Below are positions 38,333-50,286 of a stretch of DNA of 57,763 nt, piece by piece; the first letter of the stretch is position 1, and each line of letters opens with the position of its first letter. A model generated the notes under the pieces. That model was given only the letters and a program-made list of their open reading frames with translations. It was not told where the DNA came from and searched no databases. The stretch comes from Methylococcaceae bacterium. GTDB taxonomy: Bacteria > Pseudomonadota > Gammaproteobacteria > Methylococcales > Methylomonadaceae. Location: contig DAOUSN010000009.1 of assembly GCA_030627205.1 (NCBI GenBank), positions 1 to 57,763 of the forward strand, written 5' to 3'. Both the position numbers and the translations under genes were made by a program.

Positions 38333-38384
38333 TATATTTACCTATAATATAAGGTTATCAAAAGTAGATAAATCATCCTCTAAA

Positions 38385-39794
<1,410 letters not shown>

Positions 39795-39823
39795 TTAAAA
39801 AATTCTTCATAAGTGATTCGCGC

Positions 39824-40690
39824 TTAAACGGCGGCGGCTCCTGCAACAATTTCCGAAATTTCCTGCGTAATCGCAGCTTGTCGTGCTTTGTTATAAACTA
39901 GTTGTAACTCATCAATAAGCGTACCAGCATTATCCGAGGCACTTTTCATTGCGACCATTCTTGCAGCTTGCTCACAGGCATTATTTTCCACTAACCCTTG
40001 ATAAACAACCGATTCTATATAGCGTGATAATAAGCTATCTAACACTTCTTTAGCGTCAGGTTCATAAATATAATCCCAATGTCCTTTTAGTTCTTCATCA
40101 ATATCATTTTCAATAATAGGAAGAACTTTTTCAATCACTGGACGTTGAATCATGGTATTCACAAATTCGTTACTAACGACATAAAGCTCATCAATTATTT
40201 TGGTATCATAATTATCCAGCATGACTTTAATCACCCCAATAATATCTTCCAAATTTGGGTTATCCCCTAATTTAGAAGCTTGCCCTAATAATTGACACCC
40301 TTCTAATCTTCCTATAAAAGCTGCGCCTTTCGATCCAATGGTACAGACATCAATATTAATGTCTATCTCATCCCATTGTTTAAATTGGTTTATAACTTTT
40401 CTAAATAAATTAGAATTTAAGCCACCACATAACCCTCTATCAGAGCTAATGATAATAACACCAACTCGTTTGGGGTCACGTTCAATTAAATAAGAATGTT
40501 TGTATTCTGGATTCGCATGAGCCAGATGTTTGATAATCTGACTAATCTTTTTTGCATACGGACGAGTTGCACGCATTTTAGCTTGCGTTTTACGCATTTT
40601 ACTCGCAGCAACCATCTCCATTGCGCGGGTTATTTTTTGAGTGTTTTTAATACTGCTAATCTTGGTGCGTATTTCTCTACCAACAGCCAT
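39824..40690 (-). CDS. atpG: ATP synthase gamma subunit
   Basis: Rotary shaft of F1. The N-terminal helix [20 protein letters not shown] and the C-terminal helix [21 protein letters not shown] form the coiled coil. [15 protein letters not shown] is the conserved middle block. The length is 288 residues. It lies between atpA (11 bases) and atpD (41 bases) in the usual order. Confidence 0.97.
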   Translation of the reverse strand: MAVGREIRTKISSIKNTQKITRAMEMVAASKMRKTQAKMRATRPYAKKISQIIKHLAHANPEYKHSYLIERDPKRVGVIIISSDRGLCGGLNSNLFRKVINQFKQWDEIDINIDVCTIGSKGAAFIGRLEGCQLLGQASKLGDNPNLEDIIGVIKVMLDNYDTKIIDELYVVSNEFVNTMIQRPVIEKVLPIIENDIDEELKGHWDYIYEPDAKEVLDSLLSRYIESVVYQGLVENNACEQAARMVAMKSASDNAGTLIDELQLVYNKARQAAITQEISEIVAGAAAV

Positions 40691-40701
40691 TTGACAACCC
40701 T

Positions 40702-42258
40702 TTACCCGCTATGTGTTTTAGTGAAAATCTCAATCGCAGAACGTAAGCCTTGTTTGATATCATCATTAAAATCACCTGTACTATTAATGGTATCCATCAA
40801 TTCAGCTTGATCGCTACCCATATAGTCTTGTAACGCTGATTCAAAATCACGGACTTTATTAACCTCAAGGTCATCAAGAAAGCCTTCGTTAGCGGCAAAT
40901 AATGAAACTGCCATTTGCGCCACTGACATCGGTGAGTATTGATTTTGCTTCATCAATTCAGTTACTCGTTGACCGCGTTCAATTTGCTTGCGCGTGCTTT
41001 CGTCTAAATCAGAGGCAAATTGGGCAAATGCCGCTAATTCACGATACTGAGCTAAATCTAAACGAATCCCACCTCCTAATTTTTTAATAATCTTAGTCTG
41101 AGCCGCTCCGCCTACCCTAGATACCGATAACCCTGCATTTACCGCAGGACGAATCCCTGCGTTAAATAAGTCAGTTTCTAAGAAAATTTGTCCATCAGTA
41201 ATCGAAATCACATTCGTTGGAACGAAAGCAGATACATCACCTGCTTGGGTTTCAATAATCGGTAAAGCCGTTAATGAACCCGTTTTACCTTTTACTTTAC
41301 CGTTAGTTAATTTTTCAACTTCTTTGGCATTAATACGCGCAGAACGCTCTAATAAACGTGAATGTAAGTAAAACACATCACCAGGATAAGCTTCACGACC
41401 TGGAGGGCGGCGAAGTAATAGCGACATTTGACGATAAGCCCACGCTTGTTTGGTTAAATCATCATAGATTATAAGCGCGTCCTCACCTTTATCTCTGAAA
41501 TATTCGCCCATAGAACAGCCTGTATAAGGCGCAACAAATTGTAAGGCAGCGGATTCAGAAGCAGACGCAGCGACTACAATAGTATGTTCCATTGCTCCAT
41601 GTTCTTCTAACTTACGAACAACGTTAGCAATTGAGGAACGTTTTTGACCAATCGCTACATATATACATTTTATCCCTGTACCTTTTTGATTGATGATAGC
41701 ATCAATCGCAATCGCTGTTTTGCCCGTTTGGCGATCACCAATGATTAATTCACGTTGTCCACGTCCGACAGGAATCATCGAATCAATGGATTTTAACCCT
41801 ATTTGTACGGGTTCATCAACTGATTGACGAGCAATAACACCAGGGGCAATTTTTTCAACGGCTGAGGTCTCAGTAGTTTTAATAGTTCCTTTGCCATCAA
41901 TCGGTTGACCAAGGGCATCAACAACACGACCTAGTAAGGCTTCACCAACAGGAACTTCTAAGATGTTACCTGTACATTTGACAGTATCACCTTCAGAAAT
42001 ATGTTCATAAGCACCTAAGACTACAGCACCAACTGAGTCACGCTCAAGGTTTAATGCCATACCGTAGGTAGCTATGCCGTCGAGGTTTGGAGGAAATTCC
42101 AGCATTTCGCCCTGCATTGCTTTTGATAGCCCATGGATTCTAACGATACCGTCTGTCACACTGACAACCGTACCTTCAGTATGCGCTTCTACACTCAGGT
42201 CGAAATTTTCGATCTTTTCTTTTATCAGATCACTTATTTCAGATGGGTTTAATTGCAT
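40702..42258 (-). CDS. atpA: ATP synthase alpha subunit
   Basis: Non-catalytic nucleotide-binding F1 subunit. With ATG at 42258 it begins [19 protein letters not shown], the family start, and is 518 residues. The open frame runs 23 codons farther into atpH, but those residues are not alpha-like. The P-loop GDRQTGKT is at 174-181, and [27 protein letters not shown] and the C-terminal helical domain are complete. Confidence 0.97.
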   Translation of the reverse strand: MQLNPSEISDLIKEKIENFDLSVEAHTEGTVVSVTDGIVRIHGLSKAMQGEMLEFPPNLDGIATYGMALNLERDSVGAVVLGAYEHISEGDTVKCTGNILEVPVGEALLGRVVDALGQPIDGKGTIKTTETSAVEKIAPGVIARQSVDEPVQIGLKSIDSMIPVGRGQRELIIGDRQTGKTAIAIDAIINQKGTGIKCIYVAIGQKRSSIANVVRKLEEHGAMEHTIVVAASASESAALQFVAPYTGCSMGEYFRDKGEDALIIYDDLTKQAWAYRQMSLLLRRPPGREAYPGDVFYLHSRLLERSARINAKEVEKLTNGKVKGKTGSLTALPIIETQAGDVSAFVPTNVISITDGQIFLETDLFNAGIRPAVNAGLSVSRVGGAAQTKIIKKLGGGIRLDLAQYRELAAFAQFASDLDESTRKQIERGQRVTELMKQNQYSPMSVAQMAVSLFAANEGFLDDLEVNKVRDFESALQDYMGSDQAELMDTINSTGDFNDDIKQGLRSAIEIFTKTHSG

Positions 42259-42274
42259 TTTGTTTTTCTCACTC

Positions 42275-42808
42275 TTATTGTAGAGTTTTTTGCATGATTT
42301 GAAGTTGACCTTTGACAGAACCGTCAATAACTAAGTCTCCAGCTTTGGCTATAAAACCACCGATTAAAGATTTATCTACTTGAATAGTCAAGTGAACTTC
42401 TTTATTGAGTTCTTTTTTCAACATTACTGAAAACTTCTTCTCATCTTCTTTGGTGAAAGCATAAGCAGAGCTAACATCAACCTCTATATAACCTTCTTTT
42501 TCTGCTTTTTGAGCTTCATAAAGTTTATAGATGGCATCTGCAAGTATTAAACGATGGTTTTGAACCAATAGTTTTAAAAAGTTCTCACTTTCTGTTGTCA
42601 TTTGTTGTTGACAAATATCTAATAATAAGCCGATTAATTGCTCGTCACTTACTTTAGGATTATCTATAATCGCCGCAAATTTAATATTATTAACAACAGC
42701 GGCAACAAACGCTAAGGTTGTTGACCATTGCTCCATGGTTTCTGTCTCTAAAGCTCGTTTAAAAACGGCTTTAGCATAAGGTCTTGCTAAGGTTGATAAC
42801 TCAATCAT
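42275..42808 (-). CDS. atpH: ATP synthase delta subunit
   Basis: Peripheral-stalk subunit joining F1 to the b dimer. The 177-residue protein starts [18 protein letters not shown] and ends with [25 protein letters not shown], the signature of the family. The C-terminal end is 16 bases before the atpA start. Position between atpF and atpA is standard. Confidence 0.96.
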   Translation of the reverse strand: MIELSTLARPYAKAVFKRALETETMEQWSTTLAFVAAVVNNIKFAAIIDNPKVSDEQLIGLLLDICQQQMTTESENFLKLLVQNHRLILADAIYKLYEAQKAEKEGYIEVDVSSAYAFTKEDEKKFSVMLKKELNKEVHLTIQVDKSLIGGFIAKAGDLVIDGSVKGQLQIMQKTLQ

Positions 42809-42816
42809 AAGTGTTT

Positions 42817-43290
42817 TTACCCTAATTGGCTCGCTACTTTAGCGATTAAGGTTTTATGCTCTGCTTTATTAATTTCTTTTTTCAAAATTTGTTCAGCAGC
42901 ACTTAAGGCTAAGGTGGCAACTTCTTGACGCAAACCTTCTTTGGTCTGCTGTAATTCTTGCTCAATTTGAGATTTTGCCGCGTCAATCATTCGATCACCT
43001 TCTTTTTTGGCATTATCTTTTGACTGTTCAATCACTTCATTAGCGCGTTTTTGGGCAAGACTGACAATAACAGAAGATTGTTCTTTAGCTTCTTTTAAAA
43101 CTATTAAAGCACGTTTTTCTGCCAAGGCCATTTGTTCTTGACCTTGTTCAGCTGCGGCCAAGCCTTCGGCAATCTTTTTTCTACGTTCTTCTAAAGCCTC
43201 TATTAGTGGCGGCCAGATATACTTCATAGTAAACCATACTAGAAGTGTAAACGTAATCATCTGACCGATCAGAGTAGCATTAATACTCAC
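42817..43290 (-). CDS. atpF: ATP synthase b subunit
   Basis: Peripheral stator stalk. One N-terminal membrane segment (about residues 5-25, [22 protein letters not shown]) is followed by a long charged helix rich in Glu, Lys, Ala and Gln that dimerises. The length of 157 residues is normal. It is a single b gene, with no b' copy, as in other gammaproteobacteria. Confidence 0.96.
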   Translation of the reverse strand: MSINATLIGQMITFTLLVWFTMKYIWPPLIEALEERRKKIAEGLAAAEQGQEQMALAEKRALIVLKEAKEQSSVIVSLAQKRANEVIEQSKDNAKKEGDRMIDAAKSQIEQELQQTKEGLRQEVATLALSAAEQILKKEINKAEHKTLIAKVASQLG

Positions 43291-43330
43291 GATGCGTTCC
43301 TCAATTAATTATTAGGATGAATGTACGCTA

Positions 43331-44440
<1,110 letters not shown>

Positions 44441-44453
44441 TCACTTTAAAAAA

Positions 44454-44819
44454 TTAGTCGCGAATGATTAACGCGAACCAAAAAACTGATAGGGCTGCGA
44501 CATAAGCGGTCAACAGCGGTAATAATTCTATAGTAGGAATTTGAAAAATCATCGCAAACAGCATTACTGTTAAGATTAGCTTTCCTGATTCCCCTACATA
44601 AAAAGAACGAACAATTTTTTGAGCATCCTGCTCTGTCACTCGTGAAATCCTCAGTGCAAAATAAAGATTGGGTAAGAATGCCGTAACGCCCCCTAAAAAA
44701 GACGACAATATTTTAGCTTCTCCGCCAATGAGGTAAAAACCTAAGCAAATTATTGCAATAACAATAACTTGTAACTTTAGAATTTTACCGACAGTCGAAA
44801 TTTTTCTTTTCACCGCCAT
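44454..44819 (-). CDS. atpI: ATP synthase subunit I
   Basis: Small membrane protein that helps assemble the c ring and is often the first gene of proteobacterial atp operons. The 121-residue product has four hydrophobic segments, with GGVTAFLPNLYFALRI in the middle, a block found in AtpI. GGAGAG lies a few bases ahead of the ATG. It is weakly conserved across species; order and topology make the call secure. Confidence 0.9.
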   Translation of the reverse strand: MAVKRKISTVGKILKLQVIVIAIICLGFYLIGGEAKILSSFLGGVTAFLPNLYFALRISRVTEQDAQKIVRSFYVGESGKLILTVMLFAMIFQIPTIELLPLLTAYVAALSVFWFALIIRD

Positions 44820-44846
44820 ATTCTTCTCTCCATTGCACAGCGAGTA

Positions 44847-44875
44847 ATTATAACGAGCAGCGTGGATTAAATCAA
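44847..44875 (-). promoter_or_regulatory. Sigma-70 promoter of the atp operon
   Basis: In minus-strand reading TTGATT (44875-44870), a 17-base spacer and a perfect TATAAT (44852-44847) lie just upstream of atpI. Transcription should start near 44840, giving a leader of about 20 bases with GGAGAG. Confidence 0.75.
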
Positions 44876-44906
44876 CTTTTTTCAGCTATCTTATGGTATC
44901 TAAAAT

Positions 44907-45572
44907 TTAATTAAAAGTAATCTTGCTGGCTAATAACTTAAAATCTGCAGTTTCTAAATAAGGAAGACAACCTAACAAAGGTGTATCTATAGCTTGTTGT
45001 ATGGTCTTTATATTTTCATTTATTTTTAACATATTAGGATCAATTGTCATCGCTAACCAACCCACACATACCACACCACTAGCTTTAATTGCTTGATAAG
45101 TCAATAGCGCATGATTAATACAGCCTAAACGAATACCAACTACCATAATAACAGGTAATTGAATTTTTTTTGCAAGCATTTCAACATTATCTTGGTGCTT
45201 ATTTAAAGGCACTAACCAGCCCCCTACCCCTTCAACTAATACAATATCAGCCTGAGTTTTTAAATAATCAAAATCCTTCTTGATTTTATCTAAATTTACC
45301 TCATTATCATAAGTTGCCAGATGAGGAGATACAGGTTCTAAAAAACTATAGGAATTAATTTGTTGATAGTCTAATTTTATTGAGCTATGGTATTGTAATA
45401 ATAGTGCATCCTCATTTTTCAAAACAGTTTCAGTTTTTTTACAACCTGTCGCAACGGGCTTCATTCCTACAACAGTTTTACCACGTATTTTAAAATAATT
45501 CATTAATGCAACCGTTGCCCAAGTTTTACCAATACCAGTATCTGTTCCTGTAATAAAAAAACCTCGTTTCAT
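44907..45572 (-). CDS. bioD: Dethiobiotin synthetase BioD
   Basis: ATP-dependent ring closure of diaminopelargonate with CO2, the step before biotin synthase. The N-terminal FITGTDTGIGKTWATVAL carries the P-loop, VVGMKPVATGC follows, and VLVEGVGGWLVPL is the family core. The length of 221 residues is normal. No bioA, bioB, bioC or bioF is in the window. It lies 87 bases before atpI on the same strand, but the strong atp promoter in that gap suggests separate control. It is divergent from sufU. Confidence 0.95.
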   Translation of the reverse strand: MKRGFFITGTDTGIGKTWATVALMNYFKIRGKTVVGMKPVATGCKKTETVLKNEDALLLQYHSSIKLDYQQINSYSFLEPVSPHLATYDNEVNLDKIKKDFDYLKTQADIVLVEGVGGWLVPLNKHQDNVEMLAKKIQLPVIMVVGIRLGCINHALLTYQAIKASGVVCVGWLAMTIDPNMLKINENIKTIQQAIDTPLLGCLPYLETADFKLLASKITFN

Positions 45573-45680
45573 TTTTTATACCTTTTAAGTTTGCTACAAT
45601 AGCTTTGCCTAAGTTTATAAGACTTAGACTTTATTTTTATTTTAAAAATGCCTCTAAATTTAATTAGTTAAAGGAATTCC

Positions 45681-46133
45681 ATGTTTGAAGATTTACGTGA
45701 CCTCTATCAAGAAGTTATTTTTGACCATAACCGTAATCCTCGTAATTTCAGGGTAATGGATAATGCTGACCGCAAGGTTGAAGGATTTAATCCTTTATGT
45801 GGCGACCGCTTAACCTTATTTTTAAAATTACAAAATAATGTTATTGAGGATGCAAGTTTTCAAGGCTCTGGATGCGCTATTTCAACGGCTTCAGTATCAC
45901 TAATGACAGATATAATTAAGGGGAAAACCGAACGCGAAGCTGAAGATTTATTTGAAATTTTCCATAAAATGACCACAGGTAAAGAGGAAGAAATTCAACT
46001 TGAAGCTGTAGGAAAATTAGCTGTTTTAGCAGGGGTTCGTGATTATCCTGCACGAGTCAAATGTGCCACATTAGCATGGCATACTTTAGATGCTGCCCTT
46101 AAAAACAAGAACAATTCAATTTCAACCGAATAA
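45681..46133 (+). CDS. sufU: SufU-type iron-sulfur assembly protein
   Basis: IscU-fold protein of the SUF pathway; in characterised cases it takes sulfur from SufS with a zinc at the active site. The 150-residue sequence begins DLRDLYQEVIFDHNRNPRNF and keeps three conserved cysteines, C40 (NPLCGD), C65 (GSGCAIS) and C128 (RVKCATLAW), with D42 next to the first. The insertion before the third cysteine (about 85-110) separates SufU from IscU. AAAGGAA precedes the ATG. No sufBCDS gene is visible because the neighbour downstream is convergent, so the rest of the system must lie elsewhere. Confidence 0.92.
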   Translation: MFEDLRDLYQEVIFDHNRNPRNFRVMDNADRKVEGFNPLCGDRLTLFLKLQNNVIEDASFQGSGCAISTASVSLMTDIIKGKTEREAEDLFEIFHKMTTGKEEEIQLEAVGKLAVLAGVRDYPARVKCATLAWHTLDAALKNKNNSISTE

Positions 46134-46166
46134 GATAAGACCTTTCTACATCACTGCTAATCCTAA

Positions 46167-46194
46167 GTTGGGCTATCTTTAATAGTAGCCCAAC
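46167..46194 (+). terminator. Terminator downstream of sufU
   Basis: gttgggcta (46167-46175) pairs exactly with tagcccaac (46186-46194) around a ten-base loop, and T-rich sequence with six consecutive T follows at about 46205. It separates sufU from the convergent DUF1097 gene. Confidence 0.65.
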
Positions 46195-46208
46195 ATATTA
46201 TTGATTTT

Positions 46209-46736
46209 TTAATCGGTTATTGTTGTCCATTTAGCCGCTAGTTTTCCAGAGGCAATACCAAAAGCTGTTCCAACAATTAAAGAGAATGAAATAACAAATA
46301 ATGGGTTATCCCAATCGGTATTTAAAAGCACGTCTTTGGATAACATACCAGGTGTTTGTAACAAATAAGCGAAAGTTGCTGAATAACCTAATACGGTGGC
46401 AGGAATCGCCGCGAGTACAGAAATATTGGCAGCAAGACAACTCACAACAACAGAAACAGCAACAATAACACCCGCCATTAATGGAAAAGGAATAATACAA
46501 TCAGCAGGAATGCTCGCGATTAAAACGGCTGCATACCATGCCATGAACACCCCAAAAATACCACAAATAATGGTATTTTTTGCCGCACCACAGTTTCCAC
46601 CTAAGGCAAAATAAGCTGCCCATGCGATGGTTGCTGCCCAGATAAAAAAAATACCACTCAATGGCCCTACGGCTAAAAAGGTTGCAAGTCCTGCTAAACT
46701 ACCAATGCTTAAAGAGAGTGCTGTAAGACTCTTCAT
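46209..46736 (-). CDS. DUF1097 membrane protein (YcdZ-like)
   Basis: Hydrophobic 175-residue protein with about five or six membrane segments and many small residues, matching the DUF1097 pattern (WAAYFALGGNCGAAKN after the second segment is characteristic). The function of the family is not established. It is a single gene convergent with sufU, preceded by about 145 bases that separate it from the lol genes. No signal peptide, cofactor motif or transport partner is visible. Paralogy with YcdZ of E. coli is judged from topology and the GGNCG motif only. Confidence 0.75.
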   Translation of the reverse strand: MKSLTALSLSIGSLAGLATFLAVGPLSGIFFIWAATIAWAAYFALGGNCGAAKNTIICGIFGVFMAWYAAVLIASIPADCIIPFPLMAGVIVAVSVVVSCLAANISVLAAIPATVLGYSATFAYLLQTPGMLSKDVLLNTDWDNPLFVISFSLIVGTAFGIASGKLAAKWTTITD

Positions 46737-46882
46737 ATCAATATCTCCAATTTATTACCTCATTAGTCATGATTAGGTTAGATTTTGCAGTGAGGTGATG
46801 CCACAAAACCTAATAGCTGTGTTGAGCAATCATTATTGCCCAGAAAAAACGAGTTGATTTAAGCATACAACACTAAAAAAGG

Positions 46883-47134
46883 CTAGTCGACCTCAACTTT
46901 AACAATAAAATTATGGTTTTGTAGTGATTTTGCCTTTAGCCCCTTAAGTTTGAGTAAGTCTATAAAATGAATAACTTCCTCGCTGGTTCTAAGCTTAGTT
47001 GCGGCATAACCTCGCAAACTATTATCTCGCTCATTAAGAGTTAATACTAACTCAAGTTTATTCCCCGTTCTTTCATTAAAAAGTTTTAGCAATGAGTTAA
47101 TTTTTAGTTCAGCTAATTTAAGATTAAGACTCAT
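46883..47134 (-). CDS. Small protein of unknown function downstream of lolD
   Basis: The 83-residue product is not one I recognise. It is soluble with no membrane segment. The pattern is an N-terminal helix (KLAELKINSLLKLF), then beta-alpha-beta (KLELVLTLNE, EEVIHFIDLLKLKGL, NHNFIVKVEVD), suggesting a small ferredoxin-like fold. It starts 31 bases after the lolD stop on the same strand, so it is probably the third gene of the lol operon. A regulatory or adaptor role is possible but there is no direct evidence. Confidence 0.6.
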   Translation of the reverse strand: MSLNLKLAELKINSLLKLFNERTGNKLELVLTLNERDNSLRGYAATKLRTSEEVIHFIDLLKLKGLKAKSLQNHNFIVKVEVD

Positions 47135-47165
47135 TGGCTTATTCGCTTATTCGTTGATATTAAAT

Positions 47166-47867
47166 TTATTTTTTAGGTGGAGTGATTGAATCAACAATTA
47201 AACCATCTTCCATTTGCAATACTGTGTCCATACGATTTGCTAATGCTATATCATGAGTAACAATTAAAAAGCTAACTTGTAATTCTTGATTTAACTCTTG
47301 CATTAATTGATAAATATTTTCTGCAGTTTTACTGTCTAAATTTCCTGTAGGTTCATCTGCCAACACACAGTTAGGATGATTAATTAATGCTCTAGCAATC
47401 GCTGCTCGCTGACGTTCCCCACCTGATAATTCACCTGGTTTATGCTGAACACGATTACTTAACCCAACACGATCTAATAATTCATTCGCTTGTTGTCGCG
47501 CCTCTTTTATACTTTGATTAGCAATTAACAATGGCATTGCTACATTTTCTAATAAAGTAAATTCGCCCAATAAATGATGAAATTGATAAATAAAACCTAA
47601 GGAGCGATTTCGCAGTTTAGCAAGTTTAGACCCATTAATATTATTAAGATTAACTTGGTCTAAAATAACCTCTCCTGTAGTCGGTTTTTCTAACCCACCC
47701 AATAAATGCAATAAAGTACTTTTTCCTGAACCTGATGCACCCATAATCGCCACTCTTGAACCTGCTTCAATTGATAAATCTACACCTTTTAAAACTTCAA
47801 CATCTAATTCACCTTGCTGATAACGTTTAGTAAGCCCTTTGCATTCTAAAATAATTTTGTTACTCAT
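47166..47867 (-). CDS. lolD: Lipoprotein-releasing ABC transporter ATPase LolD
   Basis: Cytoplasmic ATPase that powers extraction of lipoproteins from the inner membrane for transfer to LolA. Walker A is GASGSGKST (43-51), the Q-loop is FIYQFHHLLGEFTLLENV, the signature is ELSGGERQRAAIARAL, and Walker B is CVLADEPTGNLD. The 233-residue length is normal. It overlaps the permease gene by eight bases, so the two are coupled. Confidence 0.96.
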   Translation of the reverse strand: MSNKIILECKGLTKRYQQGELDVEVLKGVDLSIEAGSRVAIMGASGSGKSTLLHLLGGLEKPTTGEVILDQVNLNNINGSKLAKLRNRSLGFIYQFHHLLGEFTLLENVAMPLLIANQSIKEARQQANELLDRVGLSNRVQHKPGELSGGERQRAAIARALINHPNCVLADEPTGNLDSKTAENIYQLMQELNQELQVSFLIVTHDIALANRMDTVLQMEDGLIVDSITPPKK

Positions 47868-49113
47868 AGCGCAATACCTCAGCAGGATTAACTTTAGAAG
47901 CCTGCCATGCAGGATAAAGCGTAGCTAATAATGATAAAATAAATGCCATGCTCGCAATTTGATAAACGTCTGCCCAGACTAATTTAGAAGGGACCTCACT
48001 AATGTAATAAACATCTGCCGCCATCAGATCAAAACCCAATAAATTTTCAATAGCAGGGACAATAGTCTCTATATTTAATGCCAATAACACACCACCCAAT
48101 ATGCCCAACAATGTGCCAATAATACCAATAACAGTTCCTAAAACAATAAATATTCCCATCACTGATAAATTAGATAAACCTTGAGTTTTTAAAATAGCAA
48201 TATCACCACGTTTATCAGTGACAACCATAACCAAGGTTGAAACAATATTAAATGCAGCAACGGCAACAATTAATAATAAAATAATAAACATGACTCGTTT
48301 TTCAGTTTTCACTGCACGAAAAAAATTACCATGTGCTTGTGTCCAATCACTCACACGATAACCATCATCATAAAGTTCCTTAGCCAACTGCCTGCTTAAT
48401 TTAGGCGCATCAAAAACGTCATCTAACTTTAAACGTAAACCTGACACTTGATCGGCTAACCGAAATAATTTAGCGGCATCATTAATATGAATTAATGCCA
48501 TATTACGATCATATTCATACATTCCCACTTTAAAAATACCCACCACAGTAAAACGACGTAATCGTGGCAAAATACCCGCAGGTGTTGAATTCAATTGTGG
48601 GCTAATAACTGTTATTTTATCACCTACAAAAACCCCTAAATAAGTAGCTAATTCTGCTCCTAAAATAATTTGGAATTTTCCAGACACTAAATCAGTTAAA
48701 CGATTACCATATAACATTTTTTCAGCTACTTCTGAAACTTTAGGCTCATAATTAGGATTAATGCCACGTAACATCGTTCCACTGACTTGGCTGCCAGCAT
48801 TCACCATCACTTGACCTTGAATAAAGGGTGCGATGCCTTCCAAATGAGGATAATCCTTAAGTTGCTGTTCTAATACTTGCCAATGACTAAGCTTGCCATT
48901 AATCCCAGTGATCGTACTGTGAGATGTCATCCCTAAAATACGCTCACGTAATTCGGCCTCAAAACCGTTCATGACTGATAATACCGCAATCAACGCGGTA
49001 ACACCTAAGGCAATACCTAATACCGAAGTCAGAGTAATAAAAGAAATAAATTGCGTTCGCTGTTTTGCTCGCGTATAACGCAAACCAATATAGACAATAA
49101 GAGGTTTAAACAT
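47860..49113 (-). CDS. lolC: Lipoprotein-releasing transporter permease LolC/LolE
   Basis: Inner-membrane permease of the Lol system. The 417-residue protein has four membrane segments (about 25-50, 270-295, 315-345 and 375-400) around a large periplasmic domain. It starts FIGLRYTRAKQRTQFISFITLTSVLGIALGV-like sequence and ends LYPAWQASKVNPAEVLRYE, both typical. Only one permease gene is present beside lolD, so either LolE is encoded elsewhere or this is the single-permease LolF form; I cannot tell which. It starts 14 bases after the fur stop. Confidence 0.93.
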   Translation of the reverse strand: MFKPLIVYIGLRYTRAKQRTQFISFITLTSVLGIALGVTALIAVLSVMNGFEAELRERILGMTSHSTITGINGKLSHWQVLEQQLKDYPHLEGIAPFIQGQVMVNAGSQVSGTMLRGINPNYEPKVSEVAEKMLYGNRLTDLVSGKFQIILGAELATYLGVFVGDKITVISPQLNSTPAGILPRLRRFTVVGIFKVGMYEYDRNMALIHINDAAKLFRLADQVSGLRLKLDDVFDAPKLSRQLAKELYDDGYRVSDWTQAHGNFFRAVKTEKRVMFIILLLIVAVAAFNIVSTLVMVVTDKRGDIAILKTQGLSNLSVMGIFIVLGTVIGIIGTLLGILGGVLLALNIETIVPAIENLLGFDLMAADVYYISEVPSKLVWADVYQIASMAFILSLLATLYPAWQASKVNPAEVLRYE

Positions 49114-49127
49114 AATGGTGTTATTAT

Positions 49128-49544
49128 TTAATTATCCTGACAGTGATTACAAAAACCATATAAGTACAAACTATGATTAGTAAGTGTATAACCTAGTTTT
49201 GTCGCGATTTTTACTTGATGTTTTTCAATTACTTCATCAATAAATTCATCTACTTTACCACATTTCATACAAACTATATGGTCATGATGATGGCCTAAAT
49301 TTAGTTCAAAAATTGAATTTCCCCCTTCAAAATGATGGCGCGTAACTAGACCTGCCGCTTCAAACTGTGTTAATACACGGTAAACCGTTGCAAGACCTAT
49401 ATCTTCGCCTTCCTTTAATAAAATTTTATAAACTTGTTCGGCACTTAAATGACGCTCATTAGCTTCATTTTCCAGAATTTCTAAAATTTTGACTCTGGGT
49501 AAAGTCACTTTTAAACCTGCGTTTCTTAAGTCTTGAGTTTCCAA
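49128..49544 (-). CDS. fur: Ferric uptake regulator Fur
   Basis: Iron-responsive repressor. The 138-residue protein starts METQDLRNAGLKVTLPRVKI and has the winged-helix segment GLATVYRVLTQFEAAGLVTRHHF, the metal site HHHDHIVCMKCGK, and the C-terminal CNHCQD. The start is TTG at 49544, eight to ten bases after GGAG (49553-49556). The only nearby ATG (49552) is out of frame by two, separated by a run of seven T on the coding strand. It is divergent from bamE, the usual pairing in gammaproteobacteria. No convincing 19-bp Fur box is visible in the 134-base gap. Confidence 0.95.
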   Translation of the reverse strand: METQDLRNAGLKVTLPRVKILEILENEANERHLSAEQVYKILLKEGEDIGLATVYRVLTQFEAAGLVTRHHFEGGNSIFELNLGHHHDHIVCMKCGKVDEFIDEVIEKHQVKIATKLGYTLTNHSLYLYGFCNHCQDN

Positions 49545-49598
49545 AAAAACATCTCCATGGGTTTCAATTGGTTGACATGATACTATTGTAGCCTTTTT

Positions 49599-49626
49599 TT
49601 GAGAATAATCGCATAGAGTTTATAGG
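49599..49626 (+). promoter_or_regulatory. Candidate promoter of bamE
   Basis: TTGAGA (49599-49604), 16 bases, TATAGG (49621-49626), about 50 bases before the bamE ATG. A seven-base inverted repeat, aataatc (49604-49610) and gattatt (49626-49632), brackets the spacer and could be an operator. Confidence 0.4.
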
Positions 49627-49678
49627 ATTATTACTTAACATCCTGTATCATTTCGGATTTTGTAAATAGTTTCATTTT

Positions 49679-50230
49679 ATGCACAAATTAATTTATTTCT
49701 TAATCTCGTTAGCTTTTTTAATGTTTAGTGGTTGTTCAACTATTTTAAACAACCTTCCAGGTGTTTATACGATAGACGTACAGCAAGGTAACCGGGTAAG
49801 TCAAGAAATGATAAACCAATTAAAACCGAACATGAATAAACGACAAGTACTTTATGTTATGGGATCGCCTATGTTAATTGATGTATTTCATAAAAAACGC
49901 TGGGATTATTTATATTCTAGCCAGTCAGGTGGAGAATCAAGGGAGCAAACGCGAATTTCTTTATATTTTAAAGAGGATATTTTAATAGGTATACAAGGTG
50001 ATTTTAAGCCAACTTCTAATACTGAAAAACGCTCAAAGGAAGTAACCGTTGACGTTCCTAAAAGAAATTTAGATAAAACAATGTCAGAAAAAATTGCTAG
50101 CCTTTTTATTACCGATGAAACCGAAAACCCTTTAGATGAAAATAATGACTTAGAATCAGAAAAAATAAATAAAGGAAATAAAGGAAATAAATCAAAACCC
50201 ACTGACATAAAAAACGCTCCAGCACTTTAA
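49679..50230 (+). CDS. bamE: Outer membrane assembly lipoprotein BamE with extended C-terminus
   Basis: Lipoprotein of the BAM complex that inserts beta-barrel proteins into the outer membrane. The signal peptide ends with the lipobox MFSGC (acylated C19). The BamE core is about residues 30-120: IDVQQGNRVSQEMINQLKPN, KRQVLYVMGSPML and KKRWDYLYS. At 183 residues it is longer than the usual 110-130. The C-terminal 65 residues are charged and low-complexity and include NKGNKGNKS, encoded by three 9-bp units at 50168-50193. It is divergent from fur. The tail looks disordered and may be length-variable between strains. Confidence 0.92.
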   Translation: MHKLIYFLISLAFLMFSGCSTILNNLPGVYTIDVQQGNRVSQEMINQLKPNMNKRQVLYVMGSPMLIDVFHKKRWDYLYSSQSGGESREQTRISLYFKEDILIGIQGDFKPTSNTEKRSKEVTVDVPKRNLDKTMSEKIASLFITDETENPLDENNDLESEKINKGNKGNKSKPTDIKNAPAL

Positions 50231-50286
50231 TTTCTTTTAAAAAAGTTACCAGCTATCTTTTAATAATAAACTCATCCCTAAAATTT

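Noticed and set aside
42259-42327. Longer AtpA start inside atpH
   Set aside because: The extension overlaps atpH and lacks AtpA similarity; ATG 42258 starts at the family N-terminus.
49545-49678. Fur box in the fur-bamE intergenic region
   Set aside because: The only inverted repeat (aataatc...gattatt) has the wrong spacing and sequence for a 19-bp Fur box.
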